From: Craurococcus roseus
Lineage (GTDB): Bacteria; Pseudomonadota; Alphaproteobacteria; Acetobacterales; Acetobacteraceae
Assembly (NCBI RefSeq): GCF_039523795.1
Contig: NZ_BAAAFZ010000027.1
Coordinates: 1-48,550, forward strand
Direction of reading: 5' to 3'
DNA length: 48,550 nt
The first letter of the stretch is position 1. The number at the start of each line of letters is the position of its first letter. Below are positions 32,467-41,020 of the stretch, one piece after another. Made by a program: the position numbers and the translations under genes. The notes under the pieces are model-generated. The model was not told the DNA's origin, did not search any database, and was given only the letters and a program-made list of their open reading frames with translations.

Positions 32467-32877
32467 ATGCCCGACGCCAGCGGCAAGGCCGCTTCGACGA
32501 CGACCAGCGGCGACGTTTCCGCCATCGAGGCGGTGATCCGGACCTACTTCGACGGGCTGTACGAAGGCGACGTCGAGAAGCTCGGCGCCGCTTTCCACCC
32601 CGTGAGCCACCTCTACAGCGAGCGCGACGGGGAGGTTGTGGACCTGCCGCGTGAGCGGTGGTTCGAGATGGTGCGCAACCGACCGTCGCCGGCCGCGTCC
32701 GGCCTCGCGCGGGACGACCGCATCCTCCTGCTCGACATCAGCGGGCCGGAAACGGCGTTCGTGAAGGTCGCCTGCCAGATCCCGCCGCGCTACTTCACCG
32801 ACTACCTCGTGCTGAACCGCACGAAAGCGGGCTGGAAGATCGTGAGCAAGGTGTTCCGCGCGGACGTGCGCGACTGA
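32467..32877 (+). CDS. NTF2-like (lumazine-binding-type) protein
   Basis: This 136-residue protein has the cone-shaped NTF2-like fold of the putative lumazine-binding family. Signature segments are VIRTYFDGLYEGDVEKLGAAFHP, HLYSERDGEVVDLPRERWF and the closing strands FTDYLVLNRTKAGWKIVSKVF. The family includes enzymes, ligand binders and immunity proteins, so no reaction can be assigned. An ATG at 32467 follows GAGGAG. It is divergent from the Flp pilin gene, 266 bases apart. The sensor kinase gene lies 117 bases downstream on the same strand, probably under separate control. Confidence 0.8.
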   Translation: MPDASGKAASTTTSGDVSAIEAVIRTYFDGLYEGDVEKLGAAFHPVSHLYSERDGEVVDLPRERWFEMVRNRPSPAASGLARDDRILLLDISGPETAFVKVACQIPPRYFTDYLVLNRTKAGWKIVSKVFRADVRD

Positions 32878-32994
32878 AGGTCGCCTTGTATCCGCGCCGG
32901 TGCCGTCGTTGGCGCCGGCGCTTCCGCTGTTTCCCGCCCCACGCGGGCGTGCCAGAAGTGCCGGCGACGCGGGGAGTGGAGGGCGACGACGCGG

Positions 32995-33804
32995 ATGCCG
33001 GCAGGGCCTCCTGGGGACGGCGACCTCGCCAGCGCCACCGCGGACGAGTTGCGCGCCGCCGTCGCCGAGTTGCGCGCGGCGGTGCGGGCGCGGGACGACT
33101 TCATCGCCATCGCCGCGCACGAGCTTCGCAACCCGATGACGCCCATCGCCGGCCAGGTCCACTTGCTGCTCGCGGCGGCACGGCGCGGCGGGTCGTCGCA
33201 GGCGCAGGTCGCGGCCGGGCTGGAGCGGTTGGAGGTCGCCGTCCGGCACTATCTCCGGCGCGCTACCACGCTGCTCGACATCTCGCGCGCCAGCTCCGGC
33301 CAGATCCGCCTCGAACCGGCCGCCACGGACGTTTCCGCCGTCGTGCGCGAGACCGTGGAAGGCTACGCGCCGCTGGCGGCGCGGGCCGGGTGCGCGCTGC
33401 GGCTCGACGTCCGGGACGGCGTGGCCGCCACCCTCGACCGCTTGGCGGTCGAGCAGGTGCTCGACAACCTGCTCTCGAACGCCCTGCGGTTCGGCGCCGG
33501 CAAGCCGATCGACGTGGGGCTCGCGGCCGGCGCGGACGATCTCACGCTGGCGGTGCGGGACCGGGGCGCCGGGCTTTCCGAAGCGGACCGCGCCCGGATC
33601 TTCGGGCGTTTCGAGCAGGCGGTCGGCCAAAGGCGGAACGGCGGCTTCGGCATCGGCCTTTGGCTGGTCCGGCGGCTGGTGGACGCCATGCGCGGCGGCA
33701 TCGCGGTCGAGAGCCGCCCCGGTGAGGGCGCAACCTTCGTCGTCCGCTTGCCTTTGCGCATGGACGAAGGGGCTGCGGCAGGGGAGGGGGAAGGGCGGAC
33801 ATGA
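32995..33804 (+). CDS. Cytoplasmic sensor histidine kinase in KaiC operon
   Basis: This 269-residue kinase has a short alanine-rich coiled-coil start (DELRAAVAELRAAVRARD). The HisKA H-box follows, FIAIAAHELRNPMTP (phospho-acceptor His42). The HATPase_c domain has an N-box LDNLLSNALRFG, G1 VRDRGAGLSEAD, F-box RIFGRFEQAV and G2 GGFGIGLWLVRRLV. There is no transmembrane or sensor domain, so it must receive its signal from a partner. Its stop overlaps the KaiC-like start (ATGA), and a receiver-only protein follows. The partner is therefore probably the KaiC-like ATPase. SasA, the cyanobacterial KaiC partner kinase, has a KaiB-like sensor domain, which is absent here. Confidence 0.9.
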   Translation: MPAGPPGDGDLASATADELRAAVAELRAAVRARDDFIAIAAHELRNPMTPIAGQVHLLLAAARRGGSSQAQVAAGLERLEVAVRHYLRRATTLLDISRASSGQIRLEPAATDVSAVVRETVEGYAPLAARAGCALRLDVRDGVAATLDRLAVEQVLDNLLSNALRFGAGKPIDVGLAAGADDLTLAVRDRGAGLSEADRARIFGRFEQAVGQRRNGGFGIGLWLVRRLVDAMRGGIAVESRPGEGATFVVRLPLRMDEGAAAGEGEGRT

Positions 33805-35351
33805 CGGAGGAGGGCGCCGGCGGGCCCGGTCCCGCCGCGGGGATCGAAGGACGGCTGCAGCGCGTGCCGACCGGCGTGCCGGGGCTCGACGCCGTGTTGC
33901 GCGGCGGCCTGTTCGCGGGCGGCGGCTACATCGTGCGCGGCGGCCCGGGCGCCGGCAAGACGATACTGGCCAACCAGGTCTGCTTCCAACACGCCAGGGC
34001 CGGCGGCAAGGCGCTGTTCGTGACGCTGCTGGCCGAGAACCACGCCCGCATGGTCCAGCACCTGGAGCGGCTCGGGTTCTACGATCCCGCCCTGGTCCCT
34101 AACGGAGTGTACTACGTAAGCGCGTTCCGCGCTTTGGAAGAGGGCGGGCTAAGGGGCTTGATGACCCTGCTGCGCCGCGAGGTCCGCGCCCGCGGCGCGA
34201 CCGTGCTCGCCGTGGACGGGCTGATGGCGGTCGCGGAGGGCGGCGACTCGGACCGCGAGTTCCGCAAGTTCTTCCACGAGCTGCAGGCCTTCATCTCGAC
34301 CGAGGGCTGCGTGGCGCTGCTGCTCGTCAGCAGCAGCCGCGCCGAGCACCACCCAGAGCACACCATGGTGGACGGCCTCATCGCGTTGGAGGACTCGCGG
34401 GTCGGCAGCCGGTCGCAGCGCGAGCTGGAGGTGCGGAAATCGCGCGGCTCCGGCGCGCTGCGCGGGCGGCACCCGTTCCGCATCACCGATGGCGGCATCG
34501 CCGTCTATCCGCGCATCGAGGCGTTGCTGGCACGGCCTTCGCAGCCGGACGGCAGACCCGACGGGAGGGTTTCGACCGGCGTGCCGGCGCTCGACGGCAT
34601 GATGGGCGGCGGGCCGCTGGCCGGGACGACGACGCTCGTGCTCGGCGCTTCGGGCACCGGCAAGACGACGCTCGGGATGCACTACCTGGCCCGGTCGAGC
34701 GAACGGGAGCCGGGGCTGCACTTCGGCTTCTACGAGACGCCCGACCGCTTGGCGGCCTACGCCGCGTCCATGGGCCTCGACCTCGACGGTCCCGTCCAGC
34801 GGGGCGACCTCGAAATCCTGTGGCGGCCGACGGCCGAGCAGATCATGGACGACCTCGGGAGCCAATTGATCGAAGCGGTGCGCCGGCGCGGCGTGAAGCG
34901 GCTCTTCGTGGACGGCCTCGGCGGCTACCTGGAAGCGATCGACCGGCGGGAGCGGGTGAGCCAGGTCTTCGCCGCGCTGTGCAACGAGCTGCGCGCGCTC
35001 GGCGTCACCACGTTCGTCGCCGGCGAAACCATGAACCTCGTCGGCCCGGAGGTCGCCGTGCCGGTTGAGGGCGTTTCGGTGATCGTGGACAACATGGTGC
35101 TGCTGCGCTTCGTCGAGCTCCGGGCGCGGCTGCACCGGCTGGTGTCCGTGATGAAGGTGCGGGGCAGCGACTTCGACCTGGCGCTGCGCGAGTTCCGCAT
35201 CACCGGCGCCGGAATTGAGCTGGCCGGCACCTTCGCGGACGCCGAGTCCGTCATGAGCGGCTTCGGCGTCGAACGCCAAGCGGCCGTTCGCCGCGGCTCG
35301 GCCTTCGCCCCGGGGAAGGGCCCGACGCGGCCGCGCGGCGGTGGCGGGTAG
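33801..35351 (+). CDS. KaiC-like double RecA ATPase
   Basis: This 516-residue protein has two KaiC domains. The first has Walker A GGPGAGKT (47-54) and the second GASGTGKT (282-289). The linker and end show the KaiC hallmarks RELEVRKSRGSG and VDNMVLLRFVELRARLHRLVSVMKVRG. The cyanobacterial autophosphorylation pair Ser-Thr corresponds to Ser426-Val427 here, so only the serine remains. The C-terminal tail (about 480-516) is basic and lacks an obvious KaiA-binding sequence. It is coupled to a histidine kinase upstream and a receiver protein four bases downstream; no kaiA or kaiB is present. It likely acts as an ATP-driven regulator or timer of the two-component pair. A circadian role is not implied. 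Confidence 0.92.
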   Translation: MTEEGAGGPGPAAGIEGRLQRVPTGVPGLDAVLRGGLFAGGGYIVRGGPGAGKTILANQVCFQHARAGGKALFVTLLAENHARMVQHLERLGFYDPALVPNGVYYVSAFRALEEGGLRGLMTLLRREVRARGATVLAVDGLMAVAEGGDSDREFRKFFHELQAFISTEGCVALLLVSSSRAEHHPEHTMVDGLIALEDSRVGSRSQRELEVRKSRGSGALRGRHPFRITDGGIAVYPRIEALLARPSQPDGRPDGRVSTGVPALDGMMGGGPLAGTTTLVLGASGTGKTTLGMHYLARSSEREPGLHFGFYETPDRLAAYAASMGLDLDGPVQRGDLEILWRPTAEQIMDDLGSQLIEAVRRRGVKRLFVDGLGGYLEAIDRRERVSQVFAALCNELRALGVTTFVAGETMNLVGPEVAVPVEGVSVIVDNMVLLRFVELRARLHRLVSVMKVRGSDFDLALREFRITGAGIELAGTFADAESVMSGFGVERQAAVRRGSAFAPGKGPTRPRGGGG

Positions 35352-35355
35352 CCCT

Positions 35356-35724
35356 ATGGCGACGGTGCTGGTCATAGACGACGAGTTCGGGCTCGCCGAG
35401 GTGATCGAGATGGCCCTCGAAGACGAGGGGCACCGCGTGATCGCGGCGGTGAACGGCGAGCAGGGGTTGGAGCGGCTGGCCGAAGCGGCCGTGGACCTGG
35501 TGCTCCTCGACTACATGATGCCGATCCTGGACGGGCCGGGCGTGCTCCGGGCCATGCGGGCGGAACCCGTGCTGCGGCTCATCCCCGTGGTGCTGATGAC
35601 CTCGCTCGACGAGGCCACCGCGCGGCGCGGGTGCGAAGGCTTCGTGGCGTTCCTCCGCAAGCCGTTCCGGATCGAGGCGCTGGTCCGGACCGTGGCCGCG
35701 GCGCTCGCGGGCGGGGGCCGTTGA
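35356..35724 (+). CDS. Single-domain response regulator (receiver only)
   Basis: This 122-residue protein is a stand-alone CheY-like receiver. The acidic pocket is VLVIDDEFG, the phosphorylation site is Asp52 in LVLLDYMMP, the switch Thr82 is in LMTSLDE, and Lys102 lies in FLRKPF. There is no output domain. The start at 35356 lies four bases after the KaiC-like stop; an in-frame GTG at 35341 overlaps that gene and is less likely. It should be phosphorylated by the operon's kinase and then bind a partner, possibly the KaiC-like protein. A strong bidirectional hairpin follows. Confidence 0.9.
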   Translation: MATVLVIDDEFGLAEVIEMALEDEGHRVIAAVNGEQGLERLAEAAVDLVLLDYMMPILDGPGVLRAMRAEPVLRLIPVVLMTSLDEATARRGCEGFVAFLRKPFRIEALVRTVAAALAGGGR

Positions 35725-35741
35725 CCCGCGCCGGGCGGCCC

Positions 35742-35771
35742 CGCCGGGCGGCCCAGCGGGGCGGCCCGGCG
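35742..35771. terminator. Bidirectional hairpin terminator
   Basis: CGCCGGGC (35742-35749) pairs with GCCCGGCG (35764-35771). After one G-G mismatch GCCC (35751-35754) pairs with GGGC (35759-35762) around loop AGCG. It lies between convergent genes, 18 bases after the receiver stop and 24 bases past the LLM stop. There is no T tract. Confidence 0.6.
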
Positions 35772-35794
35772 GCCTCCCGGCGCGCCGCGCCTCC

Positions 35795-36901
35795 CTACTC
35801 CGCCGCCGCCAGGGCCGGCTTCGGCACCAGGTGCTTCACGCGCGGCAGCACCTCCGTTTGCAGCAGGCCGAGCGAGGTGCGCCAGGCTTCCGGGTTCTCG
35901 GCGTAGTCGAAGCCGAACACCAGGATCTGCCCGAAGCCGCCGACCTCCTCGTAGACCTTCTCCAGCTTCTCGGCGACCGTCGCGGGCGATCCGACGAGCC
36001 AGTTGCGCTTGGCGCAGTACTCCACCGTCACGTCGCTGTCCGGCACCTCGGGGCTGTGCTTCAGGTATTCGAGGAAGCCGAAATTGGCGAGCAGCTTCAG
36101 GAAGTACTCGCCCATCATGCGGCCCATCATGGAGCCGACGGACAGGCGCCACGCCTCCTCGTCCGTCTCGGCCACGAAGACCTCGCGCACCAGGCGCCAG
36201 TCGCGGCGGTCGGGCGTGCGGCCGGTGCGGCGCGCGCCGGCTTCGACGCTGTCCCAATGGCTGGAAACGTAAGCCGGGTTGAGGTTCAGCGACATCGGCA
36301 GGTAGCCGCGCTCGCCGGCCAGCTTCAACGTGTCGGAGTTCTTGGAGAGGCCGGCGACGCCGATCGGCGGGTGCGGCTTCTGCAGCGGCTTGATGTGCGG
36401 CTCCAGGAAGCCGAACATCCGCTCGGGCCGGTCCACCTTCCAATACTTGCCTTCGTGGTGGAAAGGCTGGTCCTCGGTCCAGAGGCGGAGGATGATCTCC
36501 AAGGCCTCACGCGTCATCTCGCGGTTGGCGCCGGACATGCCGTCCACGTTGAACATCGCCCAGTCGCTCGGCAGGCCGCTGGCGGCGATGCCGAAGTTGA
36601 GGCGGCCTTCCGACAGGTGGTCGAGCATGGCGACGCGGTTCGCCAACTCGGCGGGGTGGTGGTAGGGCAGCAGGAAGCCGCCGGGGCCGATGCGGAGGCG
36701 CTTGGTCTGCATCAGCGCCTGGGCGATCAGGAGGTCGGGCGCCGGGTGCGGCTCCCAGGCGGCGGTGTGGTGCTCGCCGATCCAGGCTTCGGTGAAGCCG
36801 AGTTCGTCCAACCAGCGCAGGGCCTTGAGGTCGAAGTCGTGCCCTTCCTTCAGGCCGCGCTCCGGCGGGTGCGAGGGCATGGCGAAGTACCCGAATTCCA
36901 T
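35795..36901 (-). CDS. LLM-class flavin-dependent oxidoreductase (limonene monooxygenase-like)
   Basis: This 368-residue luciferase-like TIM-barrel protein is of the type often named limonene 1,2-monooxygenase-like. It opens with MEFGYFAMPSHPPERGLKEG and has ELGFTEAWIGEHHTAAWEP, RIGPGGFLLPYHHPAELANR and LNFGIAASGLPSDWAMF. It also has VDRPERMFGFLEPHIKPLQK and a C-terminal GQILVFGFDYAENPEAW. It would use reduced FMN from a separate reductase. The substrate cannot be named. A GAGG ribosome site precedes the ATG. The upstream gene on the same strand is an SDR (82 bases away), so a small catabolic operon is possible. Confidence 0.88.
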   Translation of the reverse strand: MEFGYFAMPSHPPERGLKEGHDFDLKALRWLDELGFTEAWIGEHHTAAWEPHPAPDLLIAQALMQTKRLRIGPGGFLLPYHHPAELANRVAMLDHLSEGRLNFGIAASGLPSDWAMFNVDGMSGANREMTREALEIILRLWTEDQPFHHEGKYWKVDRPERMFGFLEPHIKPLQKPHPPIGVAGLSKNSDTLKLAGERGYLPMSLNLNPAYVSSHWDSVEAGARRTGRTPDRRDWRLVREVFVAETDEEAWRLSVGSMMGRMMGEYFLKLLANFGFLEYLKHSPEVPDSDVTVEYCAKRNWLVGSPATVAEKLEKVYEEVGGFGQILVFGFDYAENPEAWRTSLGLLQTEVLPRVKHLVPKPALAAAE

Positions 36902-36983
36902 GGCCGTCCTCCTTTGCCTCGTTGGTTGGGGCGATGCTCAACCGGCCGGGGGTCGGGGCGCAAGCGTCCGTTCGGGCACCGGG

Positions 36984-37874
36984 TCAGGCGGGCTTCGCGG
37001 ACCCCCTTTGCGCCCGGTCGGCCTCGTTGCGGGCGCGGATGCGCTCGCGCGCGTCCTTCCACTCGGCGTCGCCCCACGCGAACAGGTCGTTGAAGCCGCC
37101 GCCGCCCTTCATCCAGCCGCCGCCGTCGAGCGCGATCGTCTCGCCGTTCACCCATGTCGGCGCGAGCAGGAAGGCGGCGAGGTTGCCGATGTCCTCCGCC
37201 GTGCCGACGCGGCCCATCGGGTTGCCTGCGGCGGCCTTGGCGGTCGGGTCGTCGTCGCCGGGGCGAAGGCGGGCGTACATGCCTTCCGTCGGGATGGTGC
37301 CCGGCGCGATGGCGTTGAGCCTGATGCCGTAGCGGCCCCACTCCACCGCCAGCGACTTGGTCATGGCGTCCACCCCGGCCTTCGACATGGCGGAGGGCAC
37401 CACGAAGGGGCTGCCGGTGCGCACCCAGGTCACGACGATGGAGACGACGGCGTGGCCGCCCCTCTTCTCGGCGATCCAGCGGCGGCCGACCGCGTGCGTC
37501 ACCTGGAAGGAACCGTGGAAGACGATATCGGCGATGGCGCGGAAGGCGCGGTGCGACAGGTCCTCCGTGCGGCTGACGAAGTTGCCGGCGGCGTTGTTGA
37601 CGAGGTGCGTGCAGGGCGCGCCGGCGTCCCAGGCGGCGGAAACGGCGCGCTCCACGGCGTCGGGGTCCTTGATGTCGACCGCCTGCCAACGCGCCATGCC
37701 GGGATGCGCCACGTTCATCGCCGCCGCCGCTTCCTCGGCCACGGTGGGTCGGCGGCCCCAGATCTCGACCGCGCCTCCGAGCGCGAGGAAGCGCTCCGCC
37801 ATCATCCGGCCGAGCCCCGTGGCGCCGCCGGTGACGAGCACGCGCTGGCCGGCGAAGAGGTCGTTCCTGAACAT
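36984..37874 (-). CDS. SDR-family 2,4-dienoyl-CoA reductase-like enzyme
   Basis: This 296-residue short-chain dehydrogenase has the nucleotide motif VLVTGGATGLGRMMAE and the NNAAGNF motif. In place of the usual Tyr-x-x-x-Lys it has PSAMSKAGVDAMTKSLAVEW. This Tyr-less Ser-x-x-x-Lys layout is characteristic of the mitochondrial and peroxisomal-type 2,4-dienoyl-CoA reductases, which reduce polyunsaturated acyl-CoAs with NADPH. RLNAIAPGTIPTEGMYARL follows. An extended C-terminus (GGFNDLFAWGDAEWKDARERI) exceeds the classical SDR length by about 40 residues. A role in unsaturated fatty acid breakdown is likely. It is divergent from the SDR at 37991. Confidence 0.85.
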   Translation of the reverse strand: MFRNDLFAGQRVLVTGGATGLGRMMAERFLALGGAVEIWGRRPTVAEEAAAAMNVAHPGMARWQAVDIKDPDAVERAVSAAWDAGAPCTHLVNNAAGNFVSRTEDLSHRAFRAIADIVFHGSFQVTHAVGRRWIAEKRGGHAVVSIVVTWVRTGSPFVVPSAMSKAGVDAMTKSLAVEWGRYGIRLNAIAPGTIPTEGMYARLRPGDDDPTAKAAAGNPMGRVGTAEDIGNLAAFLLAPTWVNGETIALDGGGWMKGGGGFNDLFAWGDAEWKDARERIRARNEADRAQRGSAKPA

Positions 37875-37990
37875 CGCGGCATCCTCCCTCCTTGTCGCGC
37901 CGATGCTGCCGCAAGCGCCGCCGGGATGACAGCCCGGCGGCGCGCGGGCAGGCTCGGCCGCGACGGAGGCAGCGGACGCAGGAGGTTGGG

Positions 37991-38746
37991 ATGGCGGACC
38001 GTCGTGTTGTGCTCGTGACCGGGGGAGGGCGCGGCATCGGCGCCGCCGTCGTGCGGTTGGCCGCCGCGCGCGGCTACGACGTGTGCCTCACCTACCTCGG
38101 CGACTCCGGGCGGGCGGAGGAGACGGCCGCGGCGGCGCGGGAAGCCGGCGCGCGCGTGCTGGCGCTGCGGGCCGATGTCGGCGACGCGGCCGCGCGCGAG
38201 CGGTGCTTCGCCGCGCTCGACGCCGAGTGGGGCGGGCGGCTCGACGCGCTGGTGAACAACGCCGGCATCACCGGGGCGGCCGGACGCTTGGCGGACATCC
38301 CCGACGCGGTGTGGGAAGCGGTGATGCGGACCAACGTGCTCGGCCTCGCCGCGTGCTCGCGCGAAGCGGTGCGGCGCATGTCCACCGCGCGGGGCGGGCG
38401 CGGCGGCGGCATCGTCAACGTGTCGTCGCGCGCCTCCGCCCTGGGCGGGCCGGGGGAGTGGATACACTACGCCGCCAGCAAGGGCGCGGTGGACACCTTC
38501 ACGGTCGGACTTTCCAAAGAGGTCGCGGCGGAGGGCATCCGGGTCAACGCGGTGAACCCGGGGCTGATCGACACCGAACTGCACGCCGCGGCCGGGATGC
38601 CGGACCGGGTGGCGCGCGGCGCGGCGGGCGTGCCGATGGGGCGCGGCGGCACCGCGGAGGAGGTGGCCGAGGCGGTGCTGTGGCTGCTTTCCGACGCCGC
38701 GAGCTACGTCACCGGCGCGTGCCTGCCGATCGGCGGGGGGCGGTAG
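37991..38746 (+). CDS. SDR-family oxidoreductase (FabG-like)
   Basis: This 251-residue classical short-chain dehydrogenase has TGGGRGIGAAV (NAD(P) binding), NNAGITG, catalytic Ser in NVSSRAS and YAASKGAVDTF with the Tyr-Lys pair. VNPGLIDTELH and the closing YVTGACLPIGGGR are also typical. The arginine-free LTYLGDSGRAEE after the second strand resembles FabG-type NADPH users that act on sugars or acyl chains. An AGGAGGT ribosome site lies seven bases upstream. It is divergent from the dienoyl-CoA reductase-like SDR, 116 bases between starts, and ends before the transpeptidase gene. The substrate is unknown. Confidence 0.88.
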   Translation: MADRRVVLVTGGGRGIGAAVVRLAAARGYDVCLTYLGDSGRAEETAAAAREAGARVLALRADVGDAAARERCFAALDAEWGGRLDALVNNAGITGAAGRLADIPDAVWEAVMRTNVLGLAACSREAVRRMSTARGGRGGGIVNVSSRASALGGPGEWIHYAASKGAVDTFTVGLSKEVAAEGIRVNAVNPGLIDTELHAAAGMPDRVARGAAGVPMGRGGTAEEVAEAVLWLLSDAASYVTGACLPIGGGR

Positions 38747-38833
38747 CCGGGAAACGCCGCCGGGGCGCCGGCGCGCATTCCGATGCGATGTCAAAACTTG
38801 CCCTCGGGCCCGGGGCGGTTGTATCAAGGAGGC

Positions 38834-40390
38834 GTGCTTCCGTCCCGTTCTGCCCTGCTCGCGCTGGGCCTCCTCGCCGCCTTCATCCCCGGACCGTCCG
38901 CCGCCACCGGCACCGACGCGCCGATGGCCAGGGAGGCGGCGGCGGGGGCCGTCGCGCCGGCCTTCGCGCGCCTGGCCGACCGCCTGCGGCGCCTGGGGGA
39001 GGACGGGCTCGACCCGCGGGCCTACGGCATCCCCGACGACGCCTTCGCGGAAGCCGATCCGGCGGCCTGGCACGCGGCGCTGCTGCGCGCCGCCTCGCTC
39101 GCCTTGGCCGACCTGGCGCACGGCCGCGTGCAGAACCTCGCCGGCCGGCCCGACCTGCGCCGCGACCCGGCCGCGCACCCGTTGGCCCCCTTGGTGGAAA
39201 GCCTCTCCTCCGCGGCCGAACCGGCCGCGGTGATCGAGCGCGCCGCCTTCCTGCCGGCCGACGCCGCACCGCTCAAGGCGGCGCTGGCGGCGGCGCGGGC
39301 GCGGGTGGAGGCGGGCGGCTGGCCGACGGTCCCCGCCGGCGAGGGCACGCTGGAGCCGGGCGCCTCGGACCCGGTCCGCGTGCCCGCGCTCCGCGCCCGG
39401 CTCGCCGTGACCGACCCGCTGCTGACCGCCCCCCCGCCCGAGGACCCCGCGGTCTACGACCCGGTGCTGGTCGCGGCCGTGCAGCGCTTCCAGGCGGAGC
39501 AGGGGTTGCAGCCGGACGGGCGCGTGGGCCGCATGTCCCTCGCCGCGCTCAACCGGCCGGCCGAGGCCTTGGTGCGGCAGTTGCGGGTGGCGCTCGACAT
39601 GCGGCGCGCGCCGGCGCCGGCGCCGGCGGAGCGGCGCATCGAGGTGAACGTCGCGCACCAGCGCCTGCAGGTGCTGGAGCGGGGGCGGACCCTGCTCGAC
39701 ATGGCGGTGGTCGTCGGCCGGCCGGACCGGCAGACGCCGATGATGCGGCTGCGGATGAACGCGGTGCAGTTCAACCCGCCCTGGGGCGTGCCCGAGCGGA
39801 ACGCCAAGGAGGACCTGCTGCCGAAGTTCCGGCGCAACGCGCGGGCGATGGCGGAGAAGGGCTTCCGCGTGTACCAACTCGTGGACGGCGAGCGGGTGGA
39901 GGTGGACCCGCTTTCCATCGATTGGAAGGCTGTCAGCCGCGAGCGCTTCCCCTACATCGTCCGCCAGGACGCGGGGGCGGCGAACGCCCTCGGGCGGATC
40001 AAGTTCATCATGCCGAACACCGAAGACATCTTCATGCACGACACCCCGGACCGGCACCTGTTCACCCGCCCGGAGCGCGCCTTCTCCTCGGGCTGCATCC
40101 GGCTGGAGCGGCCGCTGGACCTGCTCGACCTGGTGCTGGAGGGCACGGCGGGGTGGGACCGGGCGCGCGCGGTCGGCGTCCTCGACGGCCGCGCCACCGC
40201 TTCCATCGCGCTGGCCCGCCCGCTGCCTGTTCGGCTGCACTACACGACCGCCGTGGTCGAAGCGGGCGAGGTGCGGGTCCGGCCCGACATCTACGGGCTG
40301 GACGAAGCCTACGCCCGCGCCCTGGACGCGCCGGCGCGGCGGCCGCCCGCCGTGGCATCGGGGCCGGCGCGCGTCGCCGGCGTGCGCTGA
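38834..40390 (+). CDS. L,D-transpeptidase (YkuD/YcbB type) with peptidoglycan-binding domain
   Basis: This protein of about 518 residues forms 3-3 cross-links in peptidoglycan. A signal peptide (SALLALGLLAAFIPGPSAA) is followed by a helical domain and a PG_binding_1 domain (VAAVQRFQAEQGLQPDGRVG, then MSLAALN). The YkuD domain has HQRLQVLERG, FNPPWGVPERNAKEDLLPKF and the active site MHDTP...FSSGCIRLERP with the catalytic Cys. The order matches E. coli YcbB/LdtD. The start is uncertain. GTG at 38834 gives the best signal peptide, but an AAGGAGG ends just one base before it. ATG at 38783 lacks a ribosome site. The DUF882 gene begins at the next base after the stop. Confidence 0.88.
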   Translation: MLPSRSALLALGLLAAFIPGPSAATGTDAPMAREAAAGAVAPAFARLADRLRRLGEDGLDPRAYGIPDDAFAEADPAAWHAALLRAASLALADLAHGRVQNLAGRPDLRRDPAAHPLAPLVESLSSAAEPAAVIERAAFLPADAAPLKAALAAARARVEAGGWPTVPAGEGTLEPGASDPVRVPALRARLAVTDPLLTAPPPEDPAVYDPVLVAAVQRFQAEQGLQPDGRVGRMSLAALNRPAEALVRQLRVALDMRRAPAPAPAERRIEVNVAHQRLQVLERGRTLLDMAVVVGRPDRQTPMMRLRMNAVQFNPPWGVPERNAKEDLLPKFRRNARAMAEKGFRVYQLVDGERVEVDPLSIDWKAVSRERFPYIVRQDAGAANALGRIKFIMPNTEDIFMHDTPDRHLFTRPERAFSSGCIRLERPLDLLDLVLEGTAGWDRARAVGVLDGRATASIALARPLPVRLHYTTAVVEAGEVRVRPDIYGLDEAYARALDAPARRPPAVASGPARVAGVR

Positions 40391-40993
40391 GTGCGGCGTC
40401 CGCGCCTCGCCTGCCCCTGCTGCGAGGGCGGCGGTTGCGGGCACGCGGTCGGCCGGCGCGGCGTTTTGGGCGCGGGGCTCGGCCTCGGCTGCTTCGCCGC
40501 GGTCGGGCCCGGCGGGGCGGCGGCGCTGGCCCAGGGCGTGGCGGGCGGCGCCCCGCGCCGGTTGTCGATCCAGCGGGTGCAGACCGGTGAAACCTTCGAC
40601 GACGTCTACTGGAGGGACGGCCGGTACGACCGCGAGGCGCTCCGCCGGCTCGACTGGGTGTTCCGCGACCCCTCCCTGGACGAGGCGACGCCGATGGACC
40701 CGCGCCTCTTCGACGTGCTGCACACCATGGCGCGGCTGCTCGATGCCGCGGAAGCCTTCCAGGTGGTGAGCGGCTACCGCGCGCCGGAAACCAACGCGGC
40801 GCGCGCGCGGGCTTCGCGCCGGGTGTCGCGCGTCAGCCTGCACATGTCCGGCATGGCCGCGGACGTGCGGCTGCCGGGGCGCGATTCCACGGCGATGGCG
40901 CGGCTGGCCGCGGAGATGCAGGTGGGGGGCGTCGGCCTTTACCGCCGGGACGGCTTCGTCCACCTGGACTGCGGCCCGGCCCGGCGCTGGTAG
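40391..40993 (+). CDS. DUF882 family zinc peptidase-like protein (YcbK type)
   Basis: This 200-residue exported protein belongs to DUF882, related to M15 D,D-peptidases. The N-terminus has a Tat-like signal (GRRGVLGAGLGLGCFAAVG). The peptidase part shows VSGYRAPETNA, the zinc motif SLHMSGMAADVRLPG (His and Asp) and GFVHLDCGPARRW with the third ligand His. Its GTG start follows directly on the transpeptidase stop (no gap), so the genes are coupled, the same order as ycbB-ycbK in E. coli. It probably cleaves peptidoglycan cross-links. A cysteine cluster (CPCCEGGGCG) before the signal is unusual; it may mean the real start is further in. Confidence 0.88.
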   Translation: MRRPRLACPCCEGGGCGHAVGRRGVLGAGLGLGCFAAVGPGGAAALAQGVAGGAPRRLSIQRVQTGETFDDVYWRDGRYDREALRRLDWVFRDPSLDEATPMDPRLFDVLHTMARLLDAAEAFQVVSGYRAPETNAARARASRRVSRVSLHMSGMAADVRLPGRDSTAMARLAAEMQVGGVGLYRRDGFVHLDCGPARRW

Positions 40994-41020
40994 GCGCCGC
41001 GGCCGCCCGTCCGGACCCGC

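Noticed and set aside
33801..35351. A full circadian clock (kaiABC)
   Set aside because: No kaiA or kaiB lies nearby and the phospho-threonine equivalent is valine, so only a KaiC-like signalling role is supported.
37802..40963. Minus-strand open frame of 1053 codons
   Set aside because: It is antisense to the SDR and transpeptidase genes, with His/Arg/Gly-rich shadow composition and no motif.
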